Assembly (NCBI GenBank): GCA_963695805.1
Contig: CAVOHV010000003.1
Coordinates: forward strand, 310,001 to 374,000
Source of the DNA: DASUPK01 sp963695805
Lineage (GTDB): Bacteria; Actinomycetota; Thermoleophilia; Solirubrobacterales; 70-9
DNA length: 64,000 nt
Direction: 5' to 3'
Part shown: positions 47,856 through 56,778 of the stretch, one piece after another
Numbering within the stretch: the first letter of the stretch is position 1
How the letters are laid out: every line of letters begins with the position of its first letter
Made by a program: the position numbers and the translations under genes
Notes under the pieces: model-generated
Told to the model about the DNA's origin: nothing
Databases searched by the model: none
What the model saw: only the letters and a program-made list of their open reading frames with translations

Positions 47856-49086
47856 ATGGAAGCCGCAGCCCAGTCAGCCACCACGGATTCGGCCCCCAGC
47901 GACAACGGCGCAATCCGCCCCTTTGACGTAGATATTCCGAAAGCTGAACTAGACGACCTCGGCCGCCGCATCGCCGCAGACGCGCTGGCCCAGCAAGGAG
48001 CTCGTCGAAGATCGGTCCCAGGGCGTGCAGCTGGCGACGATCCAGGAGCTCGCCCGCTACTGGACGAGCGACTACGACTGGCGCACGTGCGAGGCGAAGC
48101 TGAACGCGCTCCCGCAGTTCACGACCGAGATCGACGGGGTCGAGATCCACTTCATCCACGTGCGCTCCGAGCACGAGGATGCGATGCCGCTGGTCATCAC
48201 GCACGGCTGGCCCGGCTCGGTCATCGAGCTGCTCGAGGTGGTCGGCCCGCTGACCGACCCGACCGCGCACGGCGGCCACGCGGAGGACGCGTTCGATCTC
48301 GTGGTGCCGTCCCTGCCCGGCTACGGCTTCTCCGCGGAACCGACGGAGGTCGGCTGGGATCCCGGCCGCGTCGGGCGGGCCTGGGCGGAGCTGATGCGCC
48401 GCCTCGGCTACACCCGCTACGTCGCCCAGGGCGGCGACGTCGGCGCCTCCGTCACCGACGCGATGGGCCGCCAGGCACCGGAGGGGCTGCTCGGCATTCA
48501 CACGAACCTGCTCGCGCCGGCGCTCGGCATGACCGACCAACTGCCGGCGGAATCAGACGGGGAACGCGCGGCGCGCGATGCCCTCGCCGCATTCAGGGCG
48601 AGCGGCTTTGGCTACTTCCTGGAGCAGGCCACGCGACCGCAGACGATCGGCTACGCCCTGCTGGACTCACCCGTCGCCCTGGCGGCCTGGATGCTCGACC
48701 ACGACACGGACAGCTACTACAAGATCTCCCGCGCCTTTCTCGATGGGGAGCCCGCGGGCAATCTCACCCCGGAACACATCGTCGACAACATCACGACGTA
48801 CTGGCTGACGGGCACCGGGGCCTCGGCGGCGCGGTCGTACTGGGAGAGCGGACGAGCCCAAGCCAAAGCGTCTGCGGCAGGCCAGGCTCCTCCGGAGGTC
48901 TCGCTCCCGGTCGGCTTCACCACCTTCCCCGACGAGATCTTCCGGGCTCCGCGCAGCTGGGTCGAGCAGGTGTATCCGACCGTCGCCTACTTCAACGAGG
49001 CGGAGAAGGGCGGCCACTTCGCCGCCTGGGAGGAGCCGGAGCTCTTCTCGGCGGAGCTCCGGGCGGCGTTCAGCTCGCTGCGATGA
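47856..49086 (+). pseudogene. Epoxide hydrolase gene with a +1 frameshift near its start
   Basis: ATG 47856 (AGGAG upstream) opens a frame encoding IRPFDVDIPKAELDDLGRRI, the normal N-terminus of the EphB/EHN family. At 47979 one G appears to be extra: dropping it gives ATRWPSKELVEDRSQGVQLA, the canonical continuation, which runs on in the frame of 48025-49086. That frame has THGWPGSVIELLEV, PSLPGYGFSAEP, the nucleophile motif QGGDVGASV (usual Trp is Val), WMLDHDTDSYY and the catalytic His in KGGHFAAWEEP. Either a genuine frameshift or a sequencing error; without an intact N-terminus the enzyme would lose residues that cap the active site. Confidence 0.78.
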
Positions 49087-49140
49087 CCGCTAGTCAGCTC
49101 GAACTCTGAGACGGGCGCACTAGCCGCCGAGGGCGGGCGG

Positions 49141-50022
49141 TCAGCTGAGGGTCGCGTAGACCTCGGCCCAGCGCTCAGGCGGGTGCAGGTGTCCGACGCT
49201 CGGCCAGACAGTCAGCTCTGCGGACGGGATCTATGTGGCGATCCAACGGCTGTGGGAGACGGGAACGGTGCCGTCGTCGCTGCCGTGCCAGAGGTGCAGC
49301 GGTGTGTTGATGGGTCCCAGCGCGAGCCCGGATGGGCGCGCCCAGACTGCGTAGTCCTCCACCATTCCCGCGGGGCCGTTGCGGCCGGCTTCCAGGAACA
49401 ATTCGGGGAACAGCTGCCGGAGGCCGTTGTCCATGATTTCCTGGTCGGCGGGCGCTGGGAAATCACGGTCGGCGCTCTTGCCGAACCGCTCTGGACGTTC
49501 CCTCGCTTGCTTGAGCGCTCGGCGCATCAGGATCCGACCGAGCCAAGGTGCCCGCCGCGCCAGCAGCGCCATCGCGCGGTCGGTGGAACAGACCGCCTTG
49601 CGGTAGTCCGGCATCTCTGACGGCGCGACGCCGCTGACGATCGCCACGCGCGTGACGCGCTCCGCGAGCGCGATCCCCGCCGCGAGCGCGTACGGGCCCC
49701 CTGACGAATAGGCGACGATGGCGAATCGGTCGATACCGAGCATCTTGGCGAGACTCTCGATGTCGGCGGCCCACCCTGCGTACGAGCGCTTGCCCGCCTC
49801 GGGAGACGACTTCCCGAACCCAGGGCGGTCCGGTGCGATCAGTCGTAGCCCCTCAGTGGCGACGGCGTCCGCAGTGAGGCGAGCATCGATCCTGGAGCCC
49901 GGGATACCGTGGAAATAGAAGACCGGCGCGCCGTCCGGTGTCCCGTACTCGCACCAGGCAAGCGATCTTCCGTCGGGCAGTTCATGCGTCTGATCTGACG
50001 GCCCGGGCTCAGGCTGCCCCAT
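49141..50022 (-). pseudogene. Alpha/beta hydrolase interrupted by an in-frame TAG
   Basis: The open frame 49231-50022 has HGIPGSRIDARL, APDRPGFGKSSPEAG, nucleophile elbow AYSSGG (Ser) and HGSDDGTVPVSHSRW, but ends at a TAG before the catalytic His. Reading on in the same frame gives IPSAELTVWPSVGHLHPPER and WAEVYATLS with a TGA at 49141, the normal C-terminus with the His in GHLHPP. The TAG sits where Glu or Lys would fit and differs from GAG/AAG by one base, so it looks like a nonsense mutation (or an error). Full length would be 293 residues. Confidence 0.75.
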
Positions 50023-50219
50023 AGAGCAACCCTATCGCCGTAGAACCGGCACGCTAGGGTCCGCCGCAGGCGTTCATCGGGCGAAGGGCTCGCCTGCTCG
50101 ACTCCGAAAGGACAGCTTCCGCTAGGTACTCCGTCGAGAGGTACTGCGTGGGCGATGTCACGGTTTGACAGCCCTTGGGAGTCATAGCGTTCGGAACCAC
50201 CCTCAATAAAGGTGGACCG

Positions 50220-50639
50220 ATGCAAGCAGTCAGGCAAGACACTGCGCAGGTCACGTCGGAGAACGTCGGGTTTGCCCGCCGGGCGTACGAAGCCTGGAAC
50301 GAGGGTGGCCCGGAGTCGATCAAGCCGTTCATGGCGGAGGACTTCGAGTTCCACGATCCCCCAGACCTTCCCGATCCGCGAGTGGTAAGGGGCAGGGATG
50401 CCTGGTGGGAGAGCATGCTCGGCATCGCCCCCGACTTCAGCACGGAGGTCGAGGACGTACGAGACCTCGGAGACATGACCGTTGCGCGGGCGCACATTCG
50501 CGGACATGGAATAGGAAGCGGCGCGAGCATGGAACAGACGCTCTGGCAGGTCGCGGAGTGGCGTCAGAAGAAGTGCGTCCGGTGGCGGACTTTCGCGAGC
50601 GAGGCCGAGGCCCTCGAAGCCGCCGGACTGTCGGAGTAG
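50220..50639 (+). CDS. SnoaL-like (NTF2-fold) protein
   Basis: A 139-residue protein from ATG 50220 with AGGTGG upstream. NTF2-like fold: ENVGFARRAYEAWNEGGPES, FMAEDFEFHDPPDLPDP, GRDAWWESMLGIAPDF and TLWQVAEWRQKKCVRWRTF. Members of this fold serve many roles (isomerases, cyclases, sigma-factor appendages). TTGACA is present at 50165-50170 but no good -10 box. Function unknown. Confidence 0.78.
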   Translation: MQAVRQDTAQVTSENVGFARRAYEAWNEGGPESIKPFMAEDFEFHDPPDLPDPRVVRGRDAWWESMLGIAPDFSTEVEDVRDLGDMTVARAHIRGHGIGSGASMEQTLWQVAEWRQKKCVRWRTFASEAEALEAAGLSE

Positions 50640-50684
50640 CCGCTTTGCCGCCAAACAAGTAGGTCCCCGACGTCGCGCACCGCC

Positions 50685-50706
50685 GCATTGGACGAGAAGC
50701 AGCGAT
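50685..50706 (+). repeat. 22-bp direct repeat flanking msrA, left copy
   Basis: TTGGACGAGAAGCAGCGAT core (50688-50706) with GC-T context to the left. It matches the right copy at 51371-51392 at 20 of 22 positions. The pair brackets the msrA gene. Confidence 0.6.
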
Positions 50707-50811
50707 CCGCTTTGCATGGAAAGCAGCGGTCAGGGCATCTGGCGGCAATCTACGTTTGATCGACGGGCCTTCCGAGACTAGTGTCAACAGACTCGAAGGA
50801 AGGAGAAGGGC

Positions 50812-51327
50812 GTGAGCGACGACACCGAGACCGCAATCCTCGCGGGAGGCTGCGCCTGGATCATGCAGCAGCTGCTGCGCCACCCCGACGGGGTCATCTC
50901 CACGCGTGTGGGATGGACCGGGGGCGAGGGAGAAAACCCGACCGAGGAGAACCCTCAGGGTCACGCCGAGGCGGTCGAGGTCGTCTTCGATCCGGAGCGG
51001 CTCTCCTATCGGGACCTACTCGAGTACTTCTTCCAGGTCCATCGAGCCGACCTTGGCGAAGATCTCGTCGGCTCCATCTACCGCTCGGAGATCTTCTATA
51101 CGAGCGAGGAGCAGCGCAGGGTGGCCGAGGAGACGATCGCCGACGTCGATGCCTCGGGCCACTGGCTCGGCAAAACGGTGACCGAGATCAGCGAGGCCGG
51201 CCGCTTCTGGGAGGACCCGGCCGAGGATCAGGACCGTTTCCAGCGCTTTCCGGACTATCCGGAGGGCAGCAAGCGCCCCTTCCCGCGCACGGGCGTGGAA
51301 GCTGCCAACCGCGAGACCGCGGCCTAG
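50812..51327 (+). CDS. msrA: Peptide-methionine (S)-S-oxide reductase, divergent
   Basis: Repairs methionine-S-sulfoxide. A 171-residue MsrA-like protein: AILAGGCAWIMQQLLRHPDG carries the catalytic Cys but has AW in place of the usual FW, then ISTRVGWTGGE, GHAEAVEVVFDPERLSYRDL, FFQVHRADLGEDLVGSIYRS (variant of the usual D-G-N-D-G-YRS) and IFYTSEEQRRVAEE. Resolving Cys residues usual at the C-terminus are absent. GTG start after AAGGAGAAGG. It lies between two copies of a 22-bp direct repeat. Confidence 0.85.
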   Translation: MSDDTETAILAGGCAWIMQQLLRHPDGVISTRVGWTGGEGENPTEENPQGHAEAVEVVFDPERLSYRDLLEYFFQVHRADLGEDLVGSIYRSEIFYTSEEQRRVAEETIADVDASGHWLGKTVTEISEAGRFWEDPAEDQDRFQRFPDYPEGSKRPFPRTGVEAANRETAA

Positions 51328-51370
51328 CTCCGTCTGACGAGGAGCGTCTCCACCTTCAAGCCGGATAGGT

Positions 51371-51392
51371 GCTTTGGACGAGAAGCGGCGAT
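51371..51392 (+). repeat. 22-bp direct repeat flanking msrA, right copy
   Basis: TTGGACGAGAAGCGGCGAT core (51374-51392), one base different from the left copy core. It follows msrA by about 45 bp. Confidence 0.6.
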
Positions 51393-51432
51393 TTCGGGAA
51401 TCACACCTCCATGCGAGGGAGAGGAATCCGGC

Positions 51433-52362
51433 CTAGCTCGACTTGCGGATCCGCGCGAACAGCTCGTTTGCGTCCGCGACCCGCCCGAGGTGGCCGAGCT
51501 TCTCCGGATTGACGATCGAGCGGATCGCCTGAATCTTCCCCTCGGCGATGTCCAGCGACATCACGCCGATCAACCTTCCGTCGGCGTCGAGGTACTCGGC
51601 ACCCGGCTGCCCGTTGACGTCGATGCGGCGAACCCTGAAGGCGCCGAGCCGGGCGGCGAGCGACCACCAGTTCCCGAGCATCCGGGCGACCCTCTCGCGC
51701 CCGTACACCGGATGCCTGATCGCCGGCGCGAGTCCGCCGCCGTCCCCATGGAGCTCAACGTCCTCGGCGAGCATCGCCTCGAGTCCCTCGAGATCGCCCT
51801 CCTCGGCGGCCGCGAGGAAGCTCGCGGCCAGCTCGTTGCGCCGCTCGGCGGACGCGTCGAACCGGGTGCGACCGTCCTGTACATGGCGCCGCGCCCGTGA
51901 GGCGAGCTGTCTCGCGTTCTGCTCGCTGGTCCCGACGATCTCCGCGACCCTGTCGTAGTCGTAGTCGAAGACGTCGTGGAGCAGGAACGCGGCGCGCTGC
52001 TCGGGGCTCAGCGACTCGAGCAGGACGAGGAACGCGAGCGAGAGCGAATCGGCGACCTCGGCCTGCCGGGCCGGGTCATCCTCGGGTCGCTCGGTGATCG
52101 GCTCAGGGAGCCATTCGCCCACGTAGGTCTCGCGGCGCGCCCTGGCGGAGCGCAGCTCGTCGATCGCAACGCGCGTCGCCACGGTTGCGGCGTAGGCCCG
52201 CGGCGAGGAGATCTCCTCCCCGCCCTCGATCGCCGAGTGCACGCGCAGCAACGTCTCCTGCACCACGTCCTCGGCCTCGCTGACGGAACCCAGCATGCGA
52301 TAGGCGATCGCGAAGATCCTCGGTCGCAGGTCGTCGAGAAGCTCGCTCTCCGAGGGCCTCAT
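51433..52362 (-). CDS. sigJ: ECF41-type RNA polymerase sigma factor with SnoaL-like C-terminal domain
   Basis: A 309-residue sigma factor of the SigJ/ECF41 type, which lack a classical anti-sigma factor. Region 2 is LRPRIFAIAYRMLGSVSEAE with DVVQETLLRVH; region 4 is LSPEQRAAFLLHDVFDYDYD and VAEIVGTSEQNARQLASRAR. The NTF2-like C-terminal domain (about 185-305) has the ECF41 marks GDGGGLAPAI and IVNPEKLGHLG. ATG 52362 overlaps the stop of the upstream epimerase gene (ATGA), so the two are coupled. A TGTCACA-N16-CGTC promoter upstream of the epimerase matches the ECF41 target motif, implying autoregulation. Confidence 0.93.
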   Translation of the reverse strand: MRPSESELLDDLRPRIFAIAYRMLGSVSEAEDVVQETLLRVHSAIEGGEEISSPRAYAATVATRVAIDELRSARARRETYVGEWLPEPITERPEDDPARQAEVADSLSLAFLVLLESLSPEQRAAFLLHDVFDYDYDRVAEIVGTSEQNARQLASRARRHVQDGRTRFDASAERRNELAASFLAAAEEGDLEGLEAMLAEDVELHGDGGGLAPAIRHPVYGRERVARMLGNWWSLAARLGAFRVRRIDVNGQPGAEYLDADGRLIGVMSLDIAEGKIQAIRSIVNPEKLGHLGRVADANELFARIRKSS

Positions 52363-53306
52363 GACAGACCGTCCCGGAAGCCCAGCCTCCAGCTGGGGTA
52401 TCTCAACTGCCAACCGAGCTCGCGCTTCGCCTTTTCGTTCGACGCTCCGCGCACCTCGGTCATCATGACGGTCATTCCCTCGCCGGCCAAGAGCCGACCC
52501 ACCCAGCGGGCGAGATGGCGCGGCGGCTTGGCCCCGATGGCCTTCGCCAGTTCCGGGAGCATGACGGACACGGGCGCGGGTTCATCATCGACGACGTTGT
52601 ATACGCCGGGGCCGCCCCGGTCCAGCGCGGACGCTGTCGCCGAGGCGGCGTCGTGGATGTGCACGAAGGACCAGATTCCGGCGCCGTTGCCGACCACAGG
52701 GAACCGGCGCTTCCGGACCATGGCGACCTGTTCTCCGTCGGGGCTCAAGGCGATCGAGGTCCCTGGGCCGTAGAACCCGCCGTAGCGGAGGGCGAGTCCC
52801 TCGATCCCCTTGGCCTCGGTGACGACGCGCTCGAGGTACTTGATCGCGCCGAGCGTTTCGGCGACCTTCTTCGGCGGGTGCTCCTGAAGCGGGTCGTCCT
52901 CCGATTTGACGGGCCCGCCTGTGCGCTCGAACGGCCAGCCGGCGAAGCTCTGCACGATGAACCGACGCGCGCCGGCGGCCTTCGCCGCCGCGAGCAGGTG
53001 ATCGGTTCCCTCCGTTCGCAGGCGGTTGGTCTGGGCGAACATCTTGTCAATGCTGCGGCCGAAGGAAGACGCGTCGATGGCGGTGAGCTCGTCGATCACG
53101 ACTTCGGGCTGGGCCTCGCCGACCGCCTGGGCAACGCCCTCCGGATCGAGGGCGTCAGCCACCGCGGGGCGGCCGCCCAGCTGACTGATCAACTCCTGCT
53201 TCGCCGGCCTCCGGGTCATTCCGGTGACCTCGTGCCCTTGCTCAACCAGCATCGGCAGGAGCTGCCTTCCAAGCGCCCCGGTCGCTCCCGCTACGAAGAC
53301 CTTCAT
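52359..53306 (-). CDS. NAD-dependent epimerase/dehydratase family protein
   Basis: A 315-residue short-chain dehydrogenase, extended type. Rossmann motif VFVAGATGALGRQLLPMLVE, then VTGMTRRPAKQELI, catalytic-site YLERVVTEAKGIEGLALRYG (Tyr and Lys not in the classical YxxxK spacing), and VHIHDAASATASALDRGGPG. ECF41 sigma factors are typically linked to COE genes (carboxymuconolactone decarboxylase, oxidoreductase or epimerase), and this is the partner here. ATG with GGAGTC upstream; first gene of the operon. Confidence 0.9.
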   Translation of the reverse strand: MKVFVAGATGALGRQLLPMLVEQGHEVTGMTRRPAKQELISQLGGRPAVADALDPEGVAQAVGEAQPEVVIDELTAIDASSFGRSIDKMFAQTNRLRTEGTDHLLAAAKAAGARRFIVQSFAGWPFERTGGPVKSEDDPLQEHPPKKVAETLGAIKYLERVVTEAKGIEGLALRYGGFYGPGTSIALSPDGEQVAMVRKRRFPVVGNGAGIWSFVHIHDAASATASALDRGGPGVYNVVDDEPAPVSVMLPELAKAIGAKPPRHLARWVGRLLAGEGMTVMMTEVRGASNEKAKRELGWQLRYPSWRLGFRDGLS

Positions 53307-53335
53307 GTCTGACTCCTTTCCATTCTGGAGTCACA

Positions 53336-53362
53336 GACGAAGTGCCTCGCTCCTCTGTGACA
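53336..53362 (-). promoter_or_regulatory. ECF41-type promoter upstream of the epimerase-sigma operon
   Basis: On the minus strand TGTCACA (53362-53356) and CGTC (53339-53336) are separated by exactly 16 bp, the reported consensus for ECF41 targets. It lies about 30 bp before the epimerase ATG, so a leader of about 20-25 nt is expected. Confidence 0.8.
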
Positions 53363-53371
53363 GCCCGGATC

Positions 53372-53416
53372 AAACGGGTTGCTACTCGGCTTTCAGCCTC
53401 GGAGCACCCTCGCATC
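53372..53416 (+). repeat. Palindromic repeat copy overlapping the CHAD gene end (long form)
   Basis: Reads AAACGGGTTGCTACTCGG, CTTTCAGCCTCGG, AGCACCCTCGCATCC. The opposite strand encodes the CHAD protein tail DARVLRG and TGA stop. Confidence 0.9.
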
Positions 53417-54487
53417 CACCGGCTTGCGCTTGCGCCAGGCCTCCCAGCGGTTCTCGAGGCGCTTCGTGAAGCGCTTGGGCTTGTCGGCGTAGATGCGCTC
53501 GCCGAGCGAGATCGCGGCGAACTCCAACTCGCCTCGGCGCTGATCGATCTGCTCGAGCAGGTGGCGCTTGTGGGCCGGGTCGGCGAAGGCGGCCGTGCGG
53601 CGCTGGACGGTCTCGCGGAGCAGCGCGAGGTCGTGATCATCGCCGAGGTGATCGGAGAGGTCGTGAGCATGATCAGCGAGTGGCCGGAGCATGTGCTTGT
53701 CGGCGTCGCCGATCAGCCGCACCTGGTACCAGAGGTCCTTGACCCTCTTGCGCAGCTCGTGGAGGTTGGTGACGCTCGCCTCCTCCTCGGCGGTGCGCAG
53801 GCGCTTTCGCCCACGCCGATAGGTCCGGTGAAGCCCCGGCCCGATCAGCTCCCACCCATCGCCCTTCAGCGGCAGCGCATCGATCCTGCTCCGTCCCGCC
53901 GCCAGGCCGGCGGAAGCTTCGGACATCGCCCGCTCGACCGAGCCATCGTCGTGGGCCGCCCGGTTCTCCTGCTCGAGCTGCTCCCGGAGGGCATCGAAAT
54001 AGCCCTCCGCCGACGCCCCGAACCGCTTCGCCAGGCCATCGAGCGCTTCCACCAGGATCTCAGCGTCCCGGAAGCCGCTCAGACCCCTCGCCACCTCCCG
54101 GTAGTGGTCGTTCTCGCGACGCCAGACGTCTTCGCCGATCTCCTGGCGAACGAGCCGCAGGGCCGAGCGGATCTTCTTGACGTCCTTGCGCGCCTCGTGG
54201 ACCGCCTCCGCGGGCTCGGTGCCCGCCTCGCCTCGCAGCTGGGCGACCGCGTCGTCAACCTGAGCCGCGAGGACTCGCCTCATTCCTGCGTCCACGGGCT
54301 CGCGCGCGAGCAGCCTGTAGGCATCCGAGTCGAAGTCGGCTCCGTCAGCTCCCCGAAACCGGCGGAAACCGATTCCTGCGGCTGCGGCGGTCCCCGCGGC
54401 CACCAGCCCGGCGGCCTTGCGCGGATCCTTTACCTCCGAGAGCGCCCTACGGGCTGCCTTCTCGAGGTCATCGCGTGAGGGGTTCAT
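53393..54487 (-). CDS. CHAD domain protein
   Basis: A 364-residue protein with a conserved histidine alpha-helical domain, which binds polyphosphate. The N-terminal part has one hydrophobic stretch (RKAAGLVAAGTAAAAGIGF), then VHEARKDVKKIRSALRLVR with the conserved His, and a second half with LHELRKRVKDLWYQVRLIG and HAHDLSDHLGDDHDLALLRE. Charged helices dominate. ATG start. The C-terminal DARVLRG and stop are supplied by a repeat copy. A CYTH gene lies 100 bp upstream on the same strand. Confidence 0.9.
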   Translation of the reverse strand: MNPSRDDLEKAARRALSEVKDPRKAAGLVAAGTAAAAGIGFRRFRGADGADFDSDAYRLLAREPVDAGMRRVLAAQVDDAVAQLRGEAGTEPAEAVHEARKDVKKIRSALRLVRQEIGEDVWRRENDHYREVARGLSGFRDAEILVEALDGLAKRFGASAEGYFDALREQLEQENRAAHDDGSVERAMSEASAGLAAGRSRIDALPLKGDGWELIGPGLHRTYRRGRKRLRTAEEEASVTNLHELRKRVKDLWYQVRLIGDADKHMLRPLADHAHDLSDHLGDDHDLALLRETVQRRTAAFADPAHKRHLLEQIDQRRGELEFAAISLGERIYADKPKRFTKRLENRWEAWRKRKPVDARVLRG

Positions 54488-54548
54488 GCCTTATTTCTCC
54501 CACAAATGGGTGCGCATCTGACGGGACGCGGTGTAAAAACGCGGATAA

Positions 54549-54585
54549 GCGACGGTGCTCCACAGCGAAGCGAGGAGCAACCTCG
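54549..54585 (-). repeat. Diverged palindromic repeat copy between CYTH and CHAD genes
   Basis: Minus orientation: CGAGGTTGCTCCTCGC, TTCGCTGTGGAGCACCGTCGC. The stem GCTCC/GGAGC is restored relative to copies with GCTCC/GGGGC, a compensatory change. Weaker overall match than other copies. Confidence 0.6.
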
Positions 54586-54587
54586 AT

Positions 54588-55040
54588 TTACGGTGGGCCT
54601 CGGGTCGCCAGGGTCTCATTCAGGTACCGCTTATCCCCGGTGACCTCCTCCCCGATCCAGTCGGGCGGCTGGAAGGCCCGGGCCTCATCCTCGGAGGAGA
54701 ACTCGATCTCCGCCACGACGAGCCCCTCGAGCTCGCCCTCATAGACATCGACCTCGATCCTGAGGTCACCGTGCGGAATCACGTGTCTGCGCTTGTGGAG
54801 ACGGCGCCCTTCGGTCAAGGGCCAGAGCCGCTCGAAGGGCTCGCGGTCCAGCTCGACCTCGGCCTCGTCGCGTGAGATGCCCGAGCCGCGCTTCGCCGTC
54901 AGGAGGAGCCTCTCACTCCTGCGGCGGAGCCGCACCTCGCCGTCGGAGCCGATCGCCAGATAGCCCTGCTCGATCTCATCCGAATCGGTCCCGCTCAGAT
55001 CGGGCGTTTCCGGCACCAGGAACTTGCGCTCGATCTCCAC
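54588..55040 (-). CDS. CYTH domain protein
   Basis: About 150 residues from GTG 55040 (GTG 55049 is an alternative). It begins EIERKFLV, the CYTH signature, then DEIEQGYLAIGSDGEVRLRR, LTAKRGSGISRDEAEVELDR, HVIPHGDLRIEVDVYEGELE and GEEVTGDKRYLNETLA. Such tunnel enzymes bind triphosphates and polyphosphate (triphosphatases, adenylate cyclase class IV). The open frame extends far upstream across the riboswitch but that part is not real. Paired with CHAD downstream. Confidence 0.9.
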   Translation of the reverse strand: MEIERKFLVPETPDLSGTDSDEIEQGYLAIGSDGEVRLRRRSERLLLTAKRGSGISRDEAEVELDREPFERLWPLTEGRRLHKRRHVIPHGDLRIEVDVYEGELEGLVVAEIEFSSEDEARAFQPPDWIGEEVTGDKRYLNETLATRGPP

Positions 55041-55070
55041 AACGGACACCGTAGACTGGAAGCCCATCCA

Positions 55071-55164
55071 ACAGGGGGGCTCGCAGGCAAGCGGGCTGAG
55101 ATAGCGGGCTACCCACACCTCCCGCCGACCCTTTGAACCTGTGCGGTAATGCGCGCGGAGGGAG
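55071..55164 (+). ncRNA. TPP (THI-box) riboswitch
   Basis: The sequence from GGGGGGCTCG through CGGGCTGAGATAGCGGGC, ACCCTTTGAACCTG and CGGTAATGCGCGCGGAGGGA contains the invariant THI-box blocks (GGCTGAGA, ACCC..TGAACCTG, GGTAAT, GCGnAGGGA). The GGAGGGAG at its 3' end is also the ribosome site of the ATPase gene, whose ATG comes at 55166, so ligand binding should directly hide the start. Downstream genes form a thiamine-precursor ABC transporter, which fits. Confidence 0.95.
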
Positions 55165-55165
55165 C

Positions 55166-55995
<830 letters not shown>

Positions 55996-55999
<4 letters not shown>

Positions 56000-56778
56000 G
56001 CACCGCGCGCAGGTATCTGGCCCCCGTCGCGGTGGTCCTGGTGCTGTTGGGCGCCTGGGAGCTCGCCGCCCGCTGGGATTGGATCTCGAACGCGCTCAAC
56101 ATCGAGGACTTCCTCGTCCCGGCCCCCAGCGACATCGCCAGGTCACTCTGGGAGGACCGCTCCCTGCTCGGCTCGAACGCGTGGGTGACGCTCAAGGAGG
56201 TGGTGTTCGGCTTTGCGATCGCGGCGGTGGCGGGAATCGGCTTCGCGCTCCTGATCCATCTCTCCGAGACGGCACGCCGAGCCGTCTATCCCCTGCTGAT
56301 CGCGTCCCAGACGATTCCGATCATCATCCTCGCGCCCATCCTGGTCGTCTGGTTCGGCTTCGGCCTCACCCCGAAGCTCGTGATCGTCGCCCTGATCTGC
56401 TTCTTCCCGATCACGGTCAACGTGCTCGACGGGCTCCGCTCGGTTGACCCCGATCTGACCAAGATGCTCCGTTCGCTCGGGGCCGGACGCCTGCAGCGCC
56501 TCTGGCGCGCGGAGATTCCAACCGCCCTTCCCTATGCGTTCAGCGGAGCCAGGGTGGCGATTACGGTCTCCGTGATCGGCGCCGTGTTCGCGGAGTACGT
56601 CGGCTCGAGCGAGGGGCTCGGGCACCTGATCAACCAGGCCCAGGCGCAGCTGTTGACCGCGCGCTCATTCGCGGCTGTCGTTGTCCTCTCTGCGATGGCG
56701 ATCCTCCTGTTCGCACTGGTCTCGCTGATCGAGCGCAAGGTCATCACCTGGGATAGCCGGGGAGTGACGCGGTCATGA
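55996..56778 (+). CDS. thiX: ABC transporter permease of the pyrimidine-precursor importer
   Basis: A 260-residue permease with six hydrophobic helices. N-terminal helix VVLVLLGAWELAARWDW; the EAA loop is near residue 155 (LRSLGAGRLQRLWRAEIPTA), which docks on the ATPase; VSVIGAVFAEYVGSSEGLG and the final helices follow. GTG start overlaps the ATPase stop; its own end overlaps the binding-protein start by 4 bp (ATGA). Confidence 0.92.

Noticed and set aside
49231..49233. TAG in the hydrolase read as pyrrolysine or another recoded amino acid
   Set aside because: No pylTS genes are seen, other genes in the window use TAG as a normal stop, and the site fits a one-base change from Glu or Lys.
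51408..51430. A further repeat fragment (ATGCGAGGGAGAGGAATCCGG) after msrA
   Set aside because: It matches only about ten bases of the repeat end, too short to claim.
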